NCBI GenBank assembly: GCA_004193285.1
Contig: SECP01000047.1
Coordinates: forward strand, 1-64,000
Reading direction: 5' to 3'
Length of the DNA: 64,000 nucleotides
Source of the DNA: Myxococcales bacterium
GTDB lineage: Bacteria; Myxococcota_A; Polyangia; Polyangiales; Polyangiaceae
The stretch's first letter is position 1; every line of letters starts with the position of its first letter. The notes under the pieces are model-generated. The model made no database searches. It had not been told where the DNA came from and saw only the letters and a list, made by a program, of their open reading frames with translations. Of the stretch, positions 32,940-40,466 are shown piece by piece. Made by a program: the position numbers and the translations under genes.

Positions 32940-34607
32940 TCAGGCTTTCAGCTCGTCGTAAGTTTTCTGGCCAACCTTGAGCGCGTCCGGCAGCGGCGCG
33001 TCTTCGTCCAGGTCCAAGCACTTGAGAACGCCGGGCGACACCTCGCGGTACCTGAGGCCCGACTCCGCGCACACCATGACTCCGTCCGCGCCCGCGCTGA
33101 GGCGGTGGCCATGCCGGCTCATCCACCCCTGCTGGCGGGCGGGGTTGCCGACCATGAGCGCGTAGTCCGGTACGTCCTTCGCGACCACGGCGCCGGCGGC
33201 GATGAAAGAATAACGCCCGAGGGTGATGCCGCAGACGATGGTGGCGTTGGCGCCGACGGTGGTGCCGCGCTTGAACAGCGTGCGCTCGTACAAGCTGTGG
33301 CGATTCACTTGCGAGCGCGGGTTGGTGACGTTCGTGAGCACGCAAGAGGGGCCGAGGAACACGTCGTCCTCCACCACCGTGCCGGCGTAGATCGAGACGT
33401 TGTTCTGCACCTTGACGTTGTTGCCGATGACGACGCCGCCCGCGACGTTCGTGTTCTGCCCGAAGATGCAGCGCTCACCGATCTTCGCCTTGGCCATGAC
33501 GTGGGCGAAGTGCCAGATCTTCGTGCCGGCGCCGACCTCCGCGGCTGCGTCCACGATCGCAGTGGGGTGGGCGTAGAAGGCGCTCGCGCCCGGCGCCGAG
33601 ATTTGCGGCCGGACCGCCTCCCCGCCGCCCTCCAAGCTGCGCTGGGCCATGTCCAGCACTTGAAGGACGCGTAGACCCTCCGGGCCGTCCGTACGCGGGC
33701 GCTTCTTGTCGCGACAGGCGACCAGAAAGTGATCGCACTCCGCCTTGAGCGGCTCGCCCTCCGGCACCGCCACCGCCTCCCCGGAGACCTTCAGCGGTAC
33801 TGGCTCCTGACCCTTTTGCCAGCTCAAGTACTTGCGATACAGGGTGAGCTTCTCCGCCCATGGCTTGGTGTCGTCGAACACCGCCATCCCGTCCGTGCCC
33901 ACGATCGTGAGCTTCTGCTCCTTGAACGGGTTCAACCAGGTCACGTAGATCTGCGCCATCACGTTGCCGGCGAAGCGCATCACCGTGATCGTGGAATCTG
34001 CCACGTTGCTGCTCAGGTAAGCGTTACCCATGCAGCGCACGCTCTCGGGCAGGCGGTCACCGAGCAGCGAGAGGATGACGGAGATGTCGTGCGGGGCGAA
34101 GCTCCACAGCGCGTTCTCTTCCGTACGGAACTTGCCGAGGTTCAGGCGGTTGGAGGTGATGGTGAGCACCTTGCCGAGCGAGCCCTCCGCCACCAGCTCA
34201 CGCAGCTTGACCACGCAAGGGTGGTACTGGAGCAAGTGCCCGACCATGAGCGTACGGCCCAAGCTGTCCGCCAGCTTGACCAGCGCCTCCGCGTGGTCCA
34301 GCCGCAAACACAGCGGCTTCTCCACGTACACGTCCTTGCCCGCCCGTAGCGCGGCCTCCGCCAGCTCGAAGTGCAGCGCGGCCGGCGCCGCGATCGCCAC
34401 CTTGGTGATGCTCGCGTCGGAGAGCACCTCGGCGTAGGAAGCGGTCGTCCGCACGTGCGGGTACTGCTTTTGAATCGCGTCCACCGCGGCGGGGCTCGCC
34501 TCACACACCACCCCGAGCGCGCCCAGCGCATCGAACGCGCGCGCCAGATTTTTCCCCCAATGTCCTGCACCGATCAGAGCGACGTCGCGACTTGTAACTT
34601 CGGGCAT
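32940..34607 (-). CDS. WlbA-WlbB (WbpB-WbpD) fusion: Gfo/Idh/MocA dehydrogenase + acetyltransferase
   Basis: 555 residues. Residues ~1-340: NAD-binding oxidoreductase (LIGAGHWGKNLARAFD, VYVEKPLCLR, LLQYHPCVVKLRELV, FAPHDISVILSLLGD) matching WlbA/WbpB, which oxidises C3 of UDP-GlcNAcA. Residues ~350-510: left-handed beta-helix N-acetyltransferase (AHPTAIVDAAAEVGAGTKIW, FGQNTNVAGGVVIGNNVKVQNNVSIY, GATIVCGITLGRYSFIAAGAVV) matching WlbB/WbpD, which acetylates the 3-amino group. They are separate genes in Pseudomonas and Bordetella. A ~45-residue acidic tail follows. Translated just before the WbpE-like gene. Confidence 0.92.
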   Translation of the reverse strand: MPEVTSRDVALIGAGHWGKNLARAFDALGALGVVCEASPAAVDAIQKQYPHVRTTASYAEVLSDASITKVAIAAPAALHFELAEAALRAGKDVYVEKPLCLRLDHAEALVKLADSLGRTLMVGHLLQYHPCVVKLRELVAEGSLGKVLTITSNRLNLGKFRTEENALWSFAPHDISVILSLLGDRLPESVRCMGNAYLSSNVADSTITVMRFAGNVMAQIYVTWLNPFKEQKLTIVGTDGMAVFDDTKPWAEKLTLYRKYLSWQKGQEPVPLKVSGEAVAVPEGEPLKAECDHFLVACRDKKRPRTDGPEGLRVLQVLDMAQRSLEGGGEAVRPQISAPGASAFYAHPTAIVDAAAEVGAGTKIWHFAHVMAKAKIGERCIFGQNTNVAGGVVIGNNVKVQNNVSIYAGTVVEDDVFLGPSCVLTNVTNPRSQVNRHSLYERTLFKRGTTVGANATIVCGITLGRYSFIAAGAVVAKDVPDYALMVGNPARQQGWMSRHGHRLSAGADGVMVCAESGLRYREVSPGVLKCLDLDEDAPLPDALKVGQKTYDELKA

Positions 34608-34687
34608 TCCCTAGCCTCTTTCTACGCCGATAGAGCGGCGGAACCATGCCCCAGAAAGCCCCGGTCGTCCACAACCGCCGGCGCCCG

Positions 34688-35746
34688 TCAACGCTGCCGA
34701 TACGTCGGCAGCGGCGCGCCCGCCTCCAAGAACCTGACGAACCAGTCGGCTATGTCCACCTTGTCTCGAAGGAGGCGCTGATGGCTATCCGCGAGAGTGG
34801 TGCGTAGGCTCGGCTCCATGAGCCAACGCTCCACGTGAGCGACGAGCTCCTGCGCTCGAGCCGGCGTGTACGCGAAGGTTAGGCCGTAGCGCTCTTCCAG
34901 CTCCGTCAAGTACGCGAGCCGCCCGGTCCACGAAGAAACGCGCAGGCTGGGGGTGCCGAGCACGGCCGCCTCCGCCATCATCGTTTGGCTGTCGCCCACC
35001 AGCAGATCCGCGAACGCGAGCGCGTCGTGCAGGCGGTCGGGCGGGAGCGAGAACCTCAGCGGCTGCAGGTCCTCCGGCAAGGCGCCTTCGCTGCTGATGA
35101 AGACGCGGCCGCGCGCGCGCAGCTTGTCGACCAAGGTTCGCTTCACCGAAGCGGGCAAGCCGCCTTCGCCCACGTCGTGGCTCGCGCCCATGGCCACGAA
35201 GCGCACGATGAAATAGCGCTCGCCGGGGTTTACGCCGAGCTCGCCGAGCACGCCGCGATCGGGAGTGAAGTGGTTCGGGTGCAGGTACGCGGTCTGCTTG
35301 TAGCCGGGGTACTTCACGTGGCGATGACCGTAGTCTTCGTCCGCGCAATCCGGAGTCGTGATGACGTGCGCAAAAGGAGCGGCAGACCAGAAGTGGACGC
35401 CCGCGGCCTTGCCGTCGTCCGTATCGAACACGGAGGGGATCCCGAGCAGTCGCCCCGCTTGAGCCCCGGCCGGATTGCGCGTGACGATCACGTCGGCACG
35501 GAGCTCGCGCGCGACCTTGGCCAAGGCCAGATCGCGGCGGAGCAGCTCGCCGGCCATGCCGAGCAAGTTCTTCTTCGGCTTGCCGACCGTCTCGTAGCTG
35601 AAGCCGAGACGGTCGAGCAGGGCGTTGGTCACGTCTTTGTCGCGCGCGACGATGCGGGTCTGATGGCCGTGCTTTTCGAGCCCGCGGATCATGTGCTTGA
35701 AGAAGTGCACGTGCGCGGGGTGCACGATGTCGAACAGCACCCTCAC
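34688..35746 (-). CDS. DUF354-family protein (GT-B-like)
   Basis: 352 residues from GTG 35746, which overlaps the upstream epimerase stop (GTGA). N-terminus RVLFDIVHPAHVHFFKHMI with GHQTRIVARDKDVTNALLDRLG is the DUF354 signature; the rest (AGAQAGRLLGIPSVFDTDDGKAAG, VGDSQTMMAEAAVLGTPSLRVSSW) resembles the UDP-binding half of 2-epimerase/GT-B proteins. Often found next to 2-epimerases in surface-sugar clusters; probably a glycosyltransferase or related enzyme. Biochemical role not established as far as I know. Confidence 0.75.
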   Translation of the reverse strand: MRVLFDIVHPAHVHFFKHMIRGLEKHGHQTRIVARDKDVTNALLDRLGFSYETVGKPKKNLLGMAGELLRRDLALAKVARELRADVIVTRNPAGAQAGRLLGIPSVFDTDDGKAAGVHFWSAAPFAHVITTPDCADEDYGHRHVKYPGYKQTAYLHPNHFTPDRGVLGELGVNPGERYFIVRFVAMGASHDVGEGGLPASVKRTLVDKLRARGRVFISSEGALPEDLQPLRFSLPPDRLHDALAFADLLVGDSQTMMAEAAVLGTPSLRVSSWTGRLAYLTELEERYGLTFAYTPARAQELVAHVERWLMEPSLRTTLADSHQRLLRDKVDIADWFVRFLEAGAPLPTYRQR

Positions 35747-36846
35747 GACAAGAAGCTCCGGATGGCGTCCGCCGCGCGCTGGCCGGCCTTGCCGTCCCAC
35801 AAATCCGGAACTTTGCCGCGTCGAGCTTGCCCGGCGAGGACGGCCGCGACCTCCGCCGGCAGCACGTCCGGGTTGGAGCCGACGAGCTTGTTCGTGCCGT
35901 CCGTGATCGTGATCGGGCGCTCGGTGTTGTCGCGTACGGTGAGGCAAGGCACGCCGAGCGCGGTCGTCTCCTCTTGGACGCCACCCGAATCGGTCATCAC
36001 CACCGCCGCGGCGTCTTCCAGCTGCAAGAAGTCCAGGTAGCCGAGCGGCTCACTCACGAACAATCCGCGCTGAGCGAGCGCCTCCAGCGAGATGCTGGCC
36101 GCCTGCATGCGCGCGCGGGTGCGCGGGTGCACGGGGAAGACGATCGGCAGGCGGGCGCCGATGTTGGACAGCACGTCCACGAGCTTTTGGAGCCGCGCCG
36201 GATCGTCCACGTTCGAGGGGCGGTGTAGCGTGGCGAGAGCGAAGCCGCGCGGCTCCACCCCGAAACGAGCCAGGGCCCCGCCGCTGCGAGCCGCGCTCAC
36301 ATGCGTCACGAGCGAGTCGATCATGCAGTTGCCGACCCGCGCGATCCGAGCCGGGTCGACTCCTTCACGCAGCAAGTTTTCGTCCGCGTCGGGCGACGGC
36401 GTGAGGTAGAGCCGCGTCAGTCGATCCGTGACGATGCGGTTGATCTCCTCCGGCATGGTCCAGTCGCCGGACCGGAGCCCCGCCTCCAGGTGAGCGACTG
36501 GCACGTTGGCCTTCGCGGCCACCACCGAGCACGCCAGCGTCGAATTCACGTCACCCGCGACCACCACCAAGCTCGGAGCGCGCTCCGCGACGAGCTTCTC
36601 GAAAGCCAGCATGATGCGGCTCGTTTGCTCGGCGTGCGTTCCGGAGCCGGAGCCGAGGTGGATGTCCGGCGCCTTCAAGCCCAGGTCGCGAAAGATCGAG
36701 TCGTTCAGGTGCTCGTCGTAGTGCTGCCCGGTATGGACGAGGAGGTGGTCGTAGCCGCCGGGGCTCGCCCACAGGTTACGCACCAGCGGCGCCATTTTCA
36801 TGAAGTTCGGTCGGGCCCCGACCACATGCAGCACGCACTTCGACAT
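35743..36846 (-). CDS. UDP-sugar 2-epimerase, WecB/WbpI-like
   Basis: 367 residues. WecB-type motifs are GARPNFMKMAPL, HTGQHYDEHLND, GDVNSTLACS, HLEAGLRSGDWTMPEEINRIVTD and DSGGVQEETTALG. Next to a WbpB-WbpD fusion and a WbpE homologue, so WbpI/WlbD activity (UDP-GlcNAc3NAcA to UDP-ManNAc3NAcA) is a strong inference; plain WecB activity is the alternative. On the minus strand TGCTAGCGT (plus-strand 36856-36864) lies 9 nt before the ATG. Translationally coupled to the DUF354 gene. Confidence 0.85.
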   Translation of the reverse strand: MSKCVLHVVGARPNFMKMAPLVRNLWASPGGYDHLLVHTGQHYDEHLNDSIFRDLGLKAPDIHLGSGSGTHAEQTSRIMLAFEKLVAERAPSLVVVAGDVNSTLACSVVAAKANVPVAHLEAGLRSGDWTMPEEINRIVTDRLTRLYLTPSPDADENLLREGVDPARIARVGNCMIDSLVTHVSAARSGGALARFGVEPRGFALATLHRPSNVDDPARLQKLVDVLSNIGARLPIVFPVHPRTRARMQAASISLEALAQRGLFVSEPLGYLDFLQLEDAAAVVMTDSGGVQEETTALGVPCLTVRDNTERPITITDGTNKLVGSNPDVLPAEVAAVLAGQARRGKVPDLWDGKAGQRAADAIRSFLS

Positions 36847-36982
36847 CGCGGGGCCACGCTAGCACGCGGCACCTTCCGGGCTCGTGGCGCACCCGCCCGG
36901 GGTTTCTCCCGCGCCCTGCGATTATTTCGCAACCGCCGCCGCGCCCGACCGACTCGTCATCGCACTCGACAAGGAGCATGGA

Positions 36983-37489
36983 ATGACGACGAGAATCGGT
37001 ACAGGTGGGCCAGTTACGGGAGTTTCCACGACGGCGAGCGCGGCGCGCGTGACCGCGCCATCCGGGCAGCCGTTCAGGGCAATGATGGGCGCCGGGGCGA
37101 GCGCCATCCTCAGCGGCGCCGAGCAAGCGGTCACCCGCTTGCCAGGAGGGCCGATTTTGGCAGCCGCGCTGCGCCCTACGGTTTCTGGCGGTGACCTGAG
37201 CGCCGCTGGGCACACCCCCGCGACGGCAACGGTCAGGGGTGCGGGGGCCTCCACGCCTGAAGGTGGAGCGGGGACGGCCGGGGTCGGTCTCGGCGGCGGC
37301 GCTGCCGGTGCGCCCACGGGCGCGGACGGCAGTATCGAGGCGTCGCTCAATCAGACCGCCAATCAGAACCTGTACTTCCTGGAGCTGCAGGAGCGGATGA
37401 GCGCGGAGAGCCGCAACTATTCCGCCATTTCCAACGTGCTCAAGGCGCGGCACGACACCGTCAAGAACGCCATCGGCAACATTCGCTGA
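36983..37489 (+). CDS. small Gly/Ala-rich protein with helical C-terminus
   Basis: 168 residues from ATG 36983, with GGAG six nt upstream. Residues ~1-110 are Gly/Ala/Thr/Val-rich and disordered-looking; residues ~115-168 form a charged amphipathic helix region (LNQTANQNLYFLELQERMS, SNVLKARHDTVKNAIGNIR). No signal peptide. The plan (disordered start, helical end) resembles small rod- or needle-type secreted subunits, but I could not match a family. The upstream element TGCGATTATTTCGCA is a small palindrome. Followed by another small protein of similar plan. Confidence 0.6.
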   Translation: MTTRIGTGGPVTGVSTTASAARVTAPSGQPFRAMMGAGASAILSGAEQAVTRLPGGPILAAALRPTVSGGDLSAAGHTPATATVRGAGASTPEGGAGTAGVGLGGGAAGAPTGADGSIEASLNQTANQNLYFLELQERMSAESRNYSAISNVLKARHDTVKNAIGNIR

Positions 37490-37523
37490 ATCACGCTAGA
37501 GTGACGCAGAGAGGCGCGGTTCC

Positions 37524-37874
37524 ATGAGCATCGACGGCATCGGTAAGCGCGGCGGCGTCACGCCGGGAGCCTCAGTCCCGGGCGCGGCGCCCGCGCAAGG
37601 GGAGTTTCAGGTCGGCGCGCCCCCGCCCGGGGCCGCGGCTTCCGTTGCGAGCACGGGCGGCACCGACGCCTTCCAAGCGCTCGAGCGCGGGGAGATAGGC
37701 GTCGCGCAGTATTTGGACGCGCGGGTGGAGGGCGCGGTCGCGCCTCTCTTGTCCAAGCTATCCCCCGATCAGCTGGACTTCGTGCGAGCGGAGCTGCGCG
37801 CCGCGCTGGAGACTGACCCGGTGCTCGTGGAGCTGGTCCGCAAAACGACGGGCGGCGCCGTCTCCGGCGGATGA
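37524..37874 (+). CDS. small Gly/Ala/Pro-rich hypothetical protein
   Basis: 116 residues from ATG 37524; AGAGAGG (37508-37514) is the ribosome site and CGCTAGAGT (37494-37502) a possible extended -10. A ~50-residue Gly/Pro-rich start (GIGKRGGVTPGASVPGAAPAQG) precedes a helical end (EIGVAQYLDARVEGAVAPLLSKLSPDQLDFVRAELRAALE). Same architecture as the preceding protein, so probably a functional pair. Function unknown. Overlaps the next gene by 4 nt. Confidence 0.6.
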   Translation: MSIDGIGKRGGVTPGASVPGAAPAQGEFQVGAPPPGAAASVASTGGTDAFQALERGEIGVAQYLDARVEGAVAPLLSKLSPDQLDFVRAELRAALETDPVLVELVRKTTGGAVSGG

Positions 37875-38776
37875 GCGCGCCACTCTTTCGGTGGGTAGTC
37901 GCGGCGCCGCTGGAGCTTTCGCGGCTGCTCACCGAGCAGGGCCTCGGTAGCGCGCTGAAAGAAGGGCGCGTTTTCGTCGATGGCAAGCGCGCCTCTGCCG
38001 AGCAGGCGCTCCCCCGCGGCGCCGAGGTCCAGGTGTTCGCGCCGCGCCCGCGGGCATCGATTCAGATCCTGAGCGAGGGTGATGGCGTCTTCGCGGTTCA
38101 CAAACCCGCGTCGCTACCGACCGAGCCCGACAAGAGCGGCGCGGACTGCGTGCTGTCGCAGCTCGCGCGGGAGCTCCGGGTCGAGCCGCAAGGGTTGTTC
38201 GCGGTGTCACGGTTGGACGTAGGCGTGAGCGGCGTGCTCCTGGTCACGCTCGGCGCCGGCAGTCGCGAGCGAGTGCTCGCAGAGCGCAGCGCCGGCCGGC
38301 TGCGGCGGCGCTACGTGGCGCTCGGCAACGGCGTCCCGTCACCGGCGGAGGGTCGCTGGGCGGAGGCGCTGGGTAACGCCGGTCGCGGCCGGCGCGGTGT
38401 GGAGGGCAAAGACGCGCAGCGCGCGGAGTCGGAGTACCGCGTGGTCGCGACCGCTCGTCCCGTGACGGTCGGCGGCCCGCGCAGCGCTTTGCTAGCGCTC
38501 ACCCCGCTGACTGGGCGCACGCATCAGTTGCGCGTCCACGCCGCTGCGCACGGCGCGCCCCTGCTCGGCGATCGCAAGTACGGCGGCCCCCCGCGCATGA
38601 CGAGCCCGGACGGCGCCGTGCAAACCTTCGCGCAGATCTTGCTCCACGCGGCCTGGGTCGAGTGGGGAGAGCCGCCGCGGCGCCTGCGTGCTGCCTCGGA
38701 GCCGGTCGCCGAGCTGTGCGATGCCTGGGTCGCGCTCGGGGGAGATATCGCGGACATTCAGCGCGCGCTCGACTGA
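37871..38776 (+). CDS. RluA-family pseudouridine synthase
   Basis: 301 residues. Catalytic motif SRLDVGVSG (the RluA HRLD...SG with Ser for His), then LLALTPLTGRTHQLRVHAAAHGAPLLGDRKYGG, the signature loop II of the RluA/RluC/RluD class. The ~85-residue N-terminal part has an S4-like look (LSRLLTEQGLGSALKEGRVFVDGKRASAEQAL). Modifies rRNA or tRNA uridines in the cytoplasm; target position unknown. Overlaps the small upstream gene by 4 nt. Confidence 0.9.
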   Translation: MSAPLFRWVVAAPLELSRLLTEQGLGSALKEGRVFVDGKRASAEQALPRGAEVQVFAPRPRASIQILSEGDGVFAVHKPASLPTEPDKSGADCVLSQLARELRVEPQGLFAVSRLDVGVSGVLLVTLGAGSRERVLAERSAGRLRRRYVALGNGVPSPAEGRWAEALGNAGRGRRGVEGKDAQRAESEYRVVATARPVTVGGPRSALLALTPLTGRTHQLRVHAAAHGAPLLGDRKYGGPPRMTSPDGAVQTFAQILLHAAWVEWGEPPRRLRAASEPVAELCDAWVALGGDIADIQRALD

Positions 38777-38809
38777 CCGGAAGCCGGAGGTTACGGTGCG
38801 CGCGCCTTC

Positions 38810-39490
38810 GTGAAATTCGCACCCTCGTCCCTTGCGCTGCTGCTGATCGCCGCCGGTTGCTCCACCGCGCGTTACTCCACGGAGCCGGGCGGCCCTTCGG
38901 TCGTGCTGCCGGCGCACTTCGCGGAGGGTAAAGGTGAGCCGCGCCCCGCGCCGCGCCCCTCGGCCGCTCCGCCCGCGGCCGCGCCCCCGCCCGCTGCGTC
39001 TGCAGAGCCCGCACCGGACCCTGATCAGCCGTCACCAACTCCGCCGGCGCCCAGCAATTTGCCGGATCCCACCCCACTGCGCCAAGCGGAGCAGGTCGAA
39101 TACGAGCTGGAGCTCAAAGACGGCAAGGTGAGCGTCGTCTCGGTCAAGGCGGTCAAGCTGCCGTCGCCCGTCGTCACGCCGCGGCGCATGGGTCGCTACG
39201 CCATCGAGCTGGGTATCGGCAAGGAGCTCATCGAGCGGCTGCGCTTCGACTTTCCCGGCACCGCGGCGGATGAGCCGAGCCTCGGCGCAAAGAAGCCGCT
39301 CTACGCTCCATTGACGATGGGTGAGCGAGCCATTGCGCGGATCAAGCTGCAGGTGCCCCAAAGCCTGCGGGTGCGACGCGCGGTGCTCGTGGACCGCGCG
39401 CAAAACGCCGCGACCGAGCTGCCGTGGCCTTTGCCGGAAGTCGCGAAAGCCGCCGCCGCGCCCGGAGCCGCCAAGCCGGCTCAGCCCTGA
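38810..39490 (+). CDS. hypothetical lipoprotein
   Basis: 226 residues from GTG 38810. Signal peptide KFAPSSLALLLIAAGCS has a clean lipobox (IAAGC). A Pro/Ala-rich linker (~35-85) precedes a C-terminal ~130-residue domain with strands (VEYELELKDGKVSVVSVKAVKLPSP, MGRYAIELGIGKELIERLRFDFPG). A GGAGG at 38786-38790 lies too far upstream to be its own ribosome site. The last 10 bp overlap the convergent Uma2 gene. Function unknown. Confidence 0.65.
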   Translation: MKFAPSSLALLLIAAGCSTARYSTEPGGPSVVLPAHFAEGKGEPRPAPRPSAAPPAAAPPPAASAEPAPDPDQPSPTPPAPSNLPDPTPLRQAEQVEYELELKDGKVSVVSVKAVKLPSPVVTPRRMGRYAIELGIGKELIERLRFDFPGTAADEPSLGAKKPLYAPLTMGERAIARIKLQVPQSLRVRRAVLVDRAQNAATELPWPLPEVAKAAAAPGAAKPAQP

Positions 39491-40215
39491 CGGCGGCGAA
39501 GCTCTTCCTCGAGCTCGCGAATGCGCTGTTCGGCGCGCTGCCTCCCCTCGGCTTCCGCGCGCCGCGCCTCGGCTTCCGCGCGCCGCGCCTCGGCTTCCGC
39601 GCGCCGCGCCTCGGCTTCGGCTTCGGCGGGGGTGGGGTAGAGCTGCACACCGGCCGCGTCACGCGCGAGCCGGAGCGTGGGACCGTACTTGGCGTGGTCC
39701 GTGACGACCCAGTAACCGGGCAACACCGTGCTCGCGCCGATGCCGGGCTCGCGCTCCAGCATGTCGCCCTGGACGCGGTCCCAAACGCGCAGCCGAGGTG
39801 GCTGGCTCTCGCCGTCGAAGGCGACGAGCTCCCGCACCCCCACGTGGACGTACTTGGCGACCTTTTGCTCGATCGCGTCCGCGCCTTCCTCACTGAGGAT
39901 CTCGATCGCGAGCTCCGGCGCGCCGCGCTCCCAGACCTTCCACGTCTTGAACCGATCATCCGGTTGCCCGAGGCGGACGAACGCGTCCGGAGCGATGCAT
40001 TGTCGAGGATCAGCGGCATCCCAGTAGATGAACTGGTCGCCGCCGACGCAGTGCTCTTTTTCGAACGCGTGACGGAGCAGGGCGCGGAGCAGCGCGCACA
40101 AGTCCTCGTGCAGACGGCTCTCAGGCACCTCTGCTGACTCCGGAAAGTGAATCGGATTGGGCGCCCGTACGTAGCGGATGCCCCCAATCACGACGCCGCT
40201 GCTCGACATGTCCAT
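39481..40215 (-). CDS. Uma2-family (DUF820) PD-(D/E)XK nuclease-like protein with heptad tail
   Basis: 244 residues from ATG 40215; GGAGGG lies upstream at good spacing. Core features are HEDLCALLRALL, DQFIYWDAADPRQCIAPDAFV (the catalytic D), APELAIEILSEEG (E-x-x S) and VGVRELVAFD, matching the Uma2/DUF820 restriction-like fold. The C-terminus has tandem EARRAEA heptads encoded by a ~21-bp DNA repeat (39546-39620), predicting a charged helix or coiled coil. Uma2 genes occur in many copies in cyanobacteria and myxobacteria; role unclear. Confidence 0.85.
   Translation of the reverse strand: MDMSSSGVVIGGIRYVRAPNPIHFPESAEVPESRLHEDLCALLRALLRHAFEKEHCVGGDQFIYWDAADPRQCIAPDAFVRLGQPDDRFKTWKVWERGAPELAIEILSEEGADAIEQKVAKYVHVGVRELVAFDGESQPPRLRVWDRVQGDMLEREPGIGASTVLPGYWVVTDHAKYGPTLRLARDAAGVQLYPTPAEAEAEARRAEAEARRAEAEARRAEAEGRQRAEQRIRELEEELRRRQG
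39546..39620 (+). repeat. 21-bp tandem repeat within Uma2 gene
   Basis: About three and a half copies of a unit like CTCGGCTTCCGCGCGCCGCG. In frame on the minus strand it encodes the repeating ARRAEAE tail. The length is a multiple of 3, so copy changes keep the frame. Confidence 0.8.
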
Positions 40216-40466
40216 ACGGTAGCCCTCCTCCTGTCACGCCACCACCTCGGTCGCGGGCCGCGGCCGGTTGCGGCGGTAGCGGCGACGGTGCGACGAATAG
40301 TTACGGAAAGCCCGGCCGTCGCCGACACCGCCTTACCCGTCAGGCAGAGCCAAGAAGCAGCAAAAGCGATGGGAACCAGCCGATTACCGCTGGGAGATCG
40401 AAGCTGGATCCGGCGCGTCCAATGTTGGTGCACCCGGCCGTCACTCATGCAAATCTCCGCAGCCTC

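Noticed and set aside
36877..36975. Sigma54-type promoter upstream of 36983
   Set aside because: TGGCGC is present, but no matching GC/TTGC element lies at the right spacing.
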